A DNA stretch of 64,000 nt. Origin: Hominenteromicrobium sp900549945 (GTDB taxonomy: Bacteria; Bacillota; Clostridia; Oscillospirales; Acutalibacteraceae). The notes beneath the pieces were generated by a model. That model saw only the letters and a program-made list of their open reading frames with translations. It ran no database searches and was not told where the DNA came from. Positions 60,373 through 64,000 of the stretch are shown here, piece after piece. Location: the NCBI GenBank assembly GCA_902472305.1, contig CABRNK010000015.1, positions 1 to 64,000 on the forward strand, read 5' to 3'. Position 1 is the first letter of the stretch; each line of letters starts with the position of its first letter. Position numbers and translations under genes: made by a program.

Positions 60373-61473
60373 TCACGGCTGGATCAGGCCGGAGGGCTTC
60401 GGGAATTTGGCGAGATTTTTGACGGCGTAGCCCGCAAGCCGGGTGACGATCTGAAAGAGGAATTCGCGCGTTTTCGGGTCAAGCCCTGCGGCGGCGCTGC
60501 GCATGGTGCTGAGGCGCTGCGGCAAATTCCCACCAAAATCGAATATGCTGGTGATCCCGCCGGCGGAAAGAATGTCGTACAGCGCGTCGACAAACCGCTC
60601 GCGCTCCGCAATGCTCATGCCGGTGATCCAATCGTCCAGCGTGTCGTTCATAAATTCTGCGCCTGCGGTGATTTTTTCCAGCGTGCGGAAAGCGCCGTCC
60701 TCGATGACCCACGAAAACGGATCATGCTGCATGATTCCGCTCTGGCGGCTTTCCACAACGGTGTATTGGTCGTGGCTTTCGAGCAGCATGCCGATCAAGG
60801 AGGACTGCGGAATGGTCTTGCGGATGCGGGGCTGTATGCGCCGGTAGCCCGCGGATTCCAGTACCGCGCGGCTGAAGCCCGGGCTGTCGTGCGCGTAAAC
60901 GGCGTCGATGCGCGCTTGAATTTCGGGCGCGCACATGGCCGCGGCATAGATGGCGAGGTTGCCGCCCTTCGAGTGCCCGCACAGGAGCAGGCGGCCGGGG
61001 AACGCAGCGCCGATTTGATTCACGTAGGCCGCGGCGTCCGCCTGCGCCGGTACGCGGGGCATGAAGGCCATGTTGAAATCTTCCTTCCAGCCGACCAGTG
61101 TGGAGTCCGTGCCGCGAAAAACGATGCAGGCCGTGCGGTCGTCCGGATAAAAGGTGACGGCGGCAAACTGCTCCTCGCGCTGTCTGCTCGTCTTTTCGGA
61201 GAAGCTGCCGGCCCGCATGTTTCGAAACCGCGGGCTGGCGGCAAGTGCGGTGAGCAGGCGGCGGTTTCCCGCCTCGTCGCGGACGCCGCGGAACAGGCCC
61301 TCGAAGGCCTCCGCGCGCAGGAAGTCCCGAATCTCGGGATTGGCCGCATGGGTGAAAACCGCGTCGAGATGAATATAGGAGAGCTGGGACAGCACAAGGC
61401 TATCGACCTCGGAAAACGGGCGCTGCAAAAACGTGTGCAGCGTTTGTTCCGCGTATTCGGTGATGCTTGCCAT
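60373..61473 (-). CDS. DUF2974 (Mbeg1-like) alpha/beta hydrolase
   Basis: The 366-residue protein has SEVDSLVLSQLSYIHLD at the N-terminus and ACIVFRGTDSTLVGWKEDFNMAF (about 117). The lipase-like nucleophile elbow LLCGHSKGGNLAIYAA (about 162) and VYAHDSPGF (about 195) follow. This pattern is the Mbeg1/DUF2974 family of Firmicutes, class 3 lipase-like proteins of unknown substrate. No signal peptide is seen. The start ATG at 61473 has AGGAACC upstream. Its end converges with the esterase terminator. Confidence 0.85.
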   Translation of the reverse strand: MASITEYAEQTLHTFLQRPFSEVDSLVLSQLSYIHLDAVFTHAANPEIRDFLRAEAFEGLFRGVRDEAGNRRLLTALAASPRFRNMRAGSFSEKTSRQREEQFAAVTFYPDDRTACIVFRGTDSTLVGWKEDFNMAFMPRVPAQADAAAYVNQIGAAFPGRLLLCGHSKGGNLAIYAAAMCAPEIQARIDAVYAHDSPGFSRAVLESAGYRRIQPRIRKTIPQSSLIGMLLESHDQYTVVESRQSGIMQHDPFSWVIEDGAFRTLEKITAGAEFMNDTLDDWITGMSIAERERFVDALYDILSAGGITSIFDFGGNLPQRLSTMRSAAAGLDPKTREFLFQIVTRLAGYAVKNLAKFPKPSGLIQP

Positions 61474-61653
61474 GAAAGGTTCCTCCGTTCACGTGCCGTG
61501 CGCGCTGCTTCGTATGCGCACGGCTTTGGATACAGCCATTTTATGCCGGGTGTGGGATTTATTATGAACAGAAGCTGCCGGATCGCGCCGCATCTCGTGC
61601 TGTACGGAGCGGAATCTGTGGGGTGCCGGCGGCATTTCGGAGCGCACGGAATA

Positions 61654-61692
61654 GGGAAAAGCAAAAGGCGGCATGACCGAAGCCATGCCGCC
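61654..61692 (-). terminator. Terminator of the nucleosidase lipoprotein gene
   Basis: On the minus strand GGCGGCATG and CATGCCGCC pair around an eight-base loop, followed by TTTTGCTTTT. Confidence 0.85.
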
Positions 61693-61739
61693 GCTCTGTA
61701 TGGCACGAAGCGCTGTTTATATGGAAAGTGCCGCCGGAA

Positions 61740-62633
61740 TTACAGATTTTGCAGCAGGGTGATCACGATCTGCGCGGAGTTATTGGCAGCGGTATCGCCG
61801 AAGTTTTCATAGGTGTCGTGCGCGGCGCCGTCCGCCTTATCGGACATCGCGCGGATGACGCAGCAGGGAACCTCGTACTGTGCGGCGATGCGGGCGACCG
61901 CCGCGCCCTCCATCTCGCAGGCAATGGCGTTGAATTCATCCTGCAAATACGTGACGTACTCGCTGCTGGCTACGAACTGGTCGCCGGTCGCGATGCGGCC
62001 CTGAAACACGTGCTCCTCGCCGAGAACGGAAACGGCAGCCTCATAAGCCTTCTGGCTGAGCTCTTCGTCCACGGGAATGGAGCCGTCCTCATTGAAGCCG
62101 CTGTCGCCGTTCCAGACAAAGCCGTCGTTGGTCTGGCTGCCGTAATCGTGGAATACCAGATCTGTGGCGATTACCTGATCCAGAACCTTGACCTCGTCGC
62201 CGACGCCGCCGGCAATGCCGGTGAAGATGATCGATTTCACGTTGAATTCATTGATCAGAACGGTGGTGCCGGCAGCGGCCATGGCCTTGCCGATGCCGCC
62301 CTGAACCAGAACGACGTCCTGTCCCTCGAGCGTGCCGATGCTGAAATCCACGCCGCCGATGGTTTTGGTCTCGCTGATTTCCGTCTTTTCGAGCAGCATT
62401 TTCAGCTCGTTGGACATGGCGGTGATGATGCCGATCGGCTGGTTTTCGGTGAGGGCGGCCGCAGACGATTCAGACGCCTCGGGTGTTTCCGCGGCAGACG
62501 ATGTGGAGGCCGTAGACGATGTGGAAGGTGCGGAAGAGTCCGAGGGCGCGCTGTCTGCGCCGCAGGCCGCCATGGACAGTGCCAGAGCCGCAGACAGAAC
62601 GATGGAAGCGGCCAGACGCAAAGATTTTTTCAT
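61740..62633 (-). CDS. Lipoprotein with methylthioadenosine/SAH nucleosidase domain
   Basis: The 297-residue protein has a lipoprotein signal peptide (LSMAACGA, cysteine at 24). A serine/threonine-rich linker (about 25-65) leads to a phosphorylase/nucleosidase domain of the MTA/SAH nucleosidase type: IGIITAMSNELKMLLEK (67), VLVQGGIGKAMAAAGT (about 108), FTGIAGGVG (about 136), ACEMEGAAVA (ribose-binding Glu, about 230) and IRAMSDKAD (catalytic Asp, about 253). The usual intracellular enzyme has about 230 residues and no export signal. The catalytic residues are intact, so an enzyme on the outer face of the membrane that splits adenosine-type nucleosides is likely. GAGGAGG precedes the ATG. Confidence 0.88.
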   Translation of the reverse strand: MKKSLRLAASIVLSAALALSMAACGADSAPSDSSAPSTSSTASTSSAAETPEASESSAAALTENQPIGIITAMSNELKMLLEKTEISETKTIGGVDFSIGTLEGQDVVLVQGGIGKAMAAAGTTVLINEFNVKSIIFTGIAGGVGDEVKVLDQVIATDLVFHDYGSQTNDGFVWNGDSGFNEDGSIPVDEELSQKAYEAAVSVLGEEHVFQGRIATGDQFVASSEYVTYLQDEFNAIACEMEGAAVARIAAQYEVPCCVIRAMSDKADGAAHDTYENFGDTAANNSAQIVITLLQNL

Positions 62634-62688
62634 GGATGGAAATCCTCCTCAAAATAATGTGTACGTGTATGGAAACACGCCAAATTCT

Positions 62689-62717
62689 ATTGTAAAGAAG
62701 ATTATACAGTCCGTCAA
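62689..62717 (-). promoter_or_regulatory. Promoter of the nucleosidase lipoprotein gene
   Basis: On the minus strand TTGACG (62712-62717) and TACAAT (62689-62694), 17-base spacer. Confidence 0.75.
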
Positions 62718-63150
62718 TGGATTGCAGAAATTTCGGAGAATTTGCCAGAAAGGATAAGAAACAGGGGATTTTTGAGGTGCTTTCGATAGGGGGTATCGAT
62801 AAAACCAAAACGATCCCGGCCGCTCCGCCGCCGTCAGCTCGCCCGTTCGCCCTTGTGGGCCTTCTGTCATACCGGAAGCGCTGGGGGTGGGGTGAGCGTC
62901 AGAAAAAGCCCGGCATACAAGTGCAGTAAAAGGCGTATCGCATTTTTTGCTACAGGCGCACAATTTCCCCCGAGACCTCTCAACGGTTTTTGCCTTCATG
63001 CCTTGCGGCCCGACAGCCTTGAACAGCCTGCATCACGCGGCACTTCATTTTCCGCGGTTCAGTGGCAGAAAGCGGCGCCGCGCTCTTCTAAAGGTAGGAT
63101 ATAAATAAATTTACGCAGGTTTGTGAAAATTCTGTTATTCGGTTTGCTGT
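62718..63150. other. Intergenic stretch without recognisable gene
   Basis: Short open frames here have no ribosome binding site or known family. No RNA gene or repeat is recognised. The stretch separates the lipoprotein gene from the iron-chelate transporter. Confidence 0.5.
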
Positions 63151-63179
63151 ATTGACAAATTCACGCAGTTATTGTAAAC
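63151..63179 (+). promoter_or_regulatory. Promoter of the FecCD-type transporter operon
   Basis: TTGACA (63151-63156) and TAAACT (63174-63179), 17-base spacer. The -10 box overlaps AACTAACT, a half-site of the palindrome found 85 bases downstream. Confidence 0.7.
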
Positions 63180-63262
63180 TAACTACGAAATGTGCAGTGT
63201 GATGAAACATGTAAGACCAATTTCGTGTATTCATACTTATTGCGCTTTATTTTTTGCCTATG

Positions 63263-63278
63263 GTTAGTTATAACTAAC
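63263..63278 (+). promoter_or_regulatory. Palindromic operator, probable iron regulator site
   Basis: GTTAGTTATAACTAAC is a perfect 16-bp palindrome, 23 bases before the transporter start. The half AACTAACT also occurs at 63176-63183 across the -10 box. The TTAG...CTAA symmetry resembles sites of DtxR/IdeR-type metalloregulators, which fits control of iron-chelate uptake. Confidence 0.65.
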
Positions 63279-63301
63279 TTAGAAAAGAAGGGGGTATTTA
63301 T

Positions 63302-64000
63302 ATCAAAGGACGGACTCTGACTTTGCTCTTGGCGCTCGCCCTTTTTGTTCTGGCAGTCATTTCCATGTTTATCGGCGTTATCGACATCACGCCGGCGGCG
63401 CTGCTCTCCGGCGATATGGAGCAGCTCGAGATTTTTCTGATTTCCCGCCTGCCGCGGCTGCTGGCCATTCTCTGCACCGGTGTGGGGATGAGCGTGGCCG
63501 GTCTCATCATGCAGCAGCTCTGCATGAATAAATTCGTTTCGCCGACGACTGGCGCGACGATCTCGTCGGCACAGCTCGGTATTTTACTGGCGCTGCTGTT
63601 TATGCCGGCTTCGACCCTATGGGGGCGCGCGATCTTTGCTTTTATCGCCGCGATTTTAGGCACATGGGTATTCGTCTGGTTTATCCAACGCATCAAATTC
63701 AAGGATGTCGTAATGGTGCCGCTCGTAGGCATCATGTTTGGCAATGTGATCGGCGGCATCACGAATTATCTGGCCTATAAATTCGAGATGACGCAGGCGC
63801 TTTCCTCGTGGCTGGTGGGGCATTTCTCGCTGGTTCTCAAGGGCCGTTATGAGATTGTTTATCTCGTGGTGCCGCTTGTGATCCTCGCCTTCATCTTCGC
63901 GAATCACTTCAATATCGTCGGCATGGGGCGGGATTTTTCCAAGAATCTCGGCGTGCACTACAATTTTGTTCTGTTTATGGGCCTGACGATTGCGGCAATG
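63302..64000 (+). CDS. FecCD family iron-siderophore ABC permease, partial
   Basis: The visible 233 residues read IKGRTLTLLLALALFVLAVI at the start, then ISRLPRLLAILCTGVGMSVAGLIMQQLCMNKFVSPTTGA, VVMVPLVGIMFGNVIGGITNYLAY, SSWLVGHFSLVLKGRYE and VGMGRDFSKNLGVHYN. These match the CeuB/YclN/FatD branch of FecCD permeases, which carry ferric catecholate siderophores across the membrane. The gene continues past the window. The start is odd: the best-placed codon is ATC at 63302, seven bases after AAGGGGG, exactly where ATG would be expected. The next ordinary start is TTG 63323, 28 bases from the ribosome binding site. A G-to-C change or sequence error is likely. Confidence 0.88.
   Translation, partial: MKGRTLTLLLALALFVLAVISMFIGVIDITPAALLSGDMEQLEIFLISRLPRLLAILCTGVGMSVAGLIMQQLCMNKFVSPTTGATISSAQLGILLALLFMPASTLWGRAIFAFIAAILGTWVFVWFIQRIKFKDVVMVPLVGIMFGNVIGGITNYLAYKFEMTQALSSWLVGHFSLVLKGRYEIVYLVVPLVILAFIFANHFNIVGMGRDFSKNLGVHYNFVLFMGLTIAAM

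Overview
The window looks like a GC-rich, endospore-forming Firmicute of the class Clostridia, probably a gut Oscillospiraceae-type bacterium. This is inferred from a complete spoIIIAA-AH operon, Firmicute gene sets (yitT, divergent PAP2, DUF4097, YtqA-type radical SAM, queH) and clean sigma-A promoters with 17-base spacers. Base 1 is probably a true contig end: the first ten bases equal the 3' end of the Illumina adapter, and the gene they interrupt (nfo) is frameshifted. The right edge cuts a FecCD-type permease gene.

Layout. 0-7.4 kb: nitroreductase and nfo divergent from a MarR gene, an AraC-led sugar operon (dehydrogenase plus TIM-barrel isomerase), a NUDIX hydrolase, a YitT protein and an MFS transporter. 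7.6-11.8 kb: an AT-richer island between two copies of a 14-base direct repeat. It holds a strong promoter, a 48-codon leader ORF built on 14 GCAC repeats, a 19-bp perfect-stem terminator, a 975-residue sortase-type surface protein, a GH25 fragment and a tyrosine-recombinase remnant. 11.8-16.6 kb: an ArsR-NifX fusion, then a KdpD/KdpE-like two-component pair with TrkH/TrkA potassium uptake. 16.7-22.3 kb: a PLP decarboxylase with divergent LysR, and a MerR regulator with textbook 19-base-spacer promoter driving an ABC exporter (permease frameshifted) and a DUF4097 lipoprotein. 22.5-29.1 kb: a sugar ABC importer, class II aldolase and a PASTA pseudokinase. 29.2-45.4 kb: GH4 glycosidase with divergent AraC, prfC, a secreted-protein trio, PAP2-like protein, queH, amidohydrolase, XRE/zinc-ribbon regulator, MATE pump, asnS, an aspartate-aminotransferase-like gene, an AI-2E protein, a sigma-factor remnant and GH32. 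45.5-55.4 kb: spoIIIA operon, then nusB, a TsaD-like paralog, xseA, a broken kinase, xseB, ispA and an RluA-family synthase. 55.4-64 kb: MarR, GNAT, YtqA, GH25 lysozyme, MGMT, esterase, DUF2974 hydrolase, a lipoprotein nucleosidase and an iron-chelate permease under a palindromic operator.

Most genes sit in short operons with start/stop overlaps and clear intrinsic terminators. The most unusual element is the repeat-containing leader in front of the surface-protein gene. Its stop codon lies inside the 5' arm of the terminator only when the repeat number is in the present frame class, so repeat slippage could switch read-through into the surface gene. Several genes carry small deletions or frameshifts (nfo, ABC permease, kinase, RluA, sigma factor); some may be assembly errors rather than biology.
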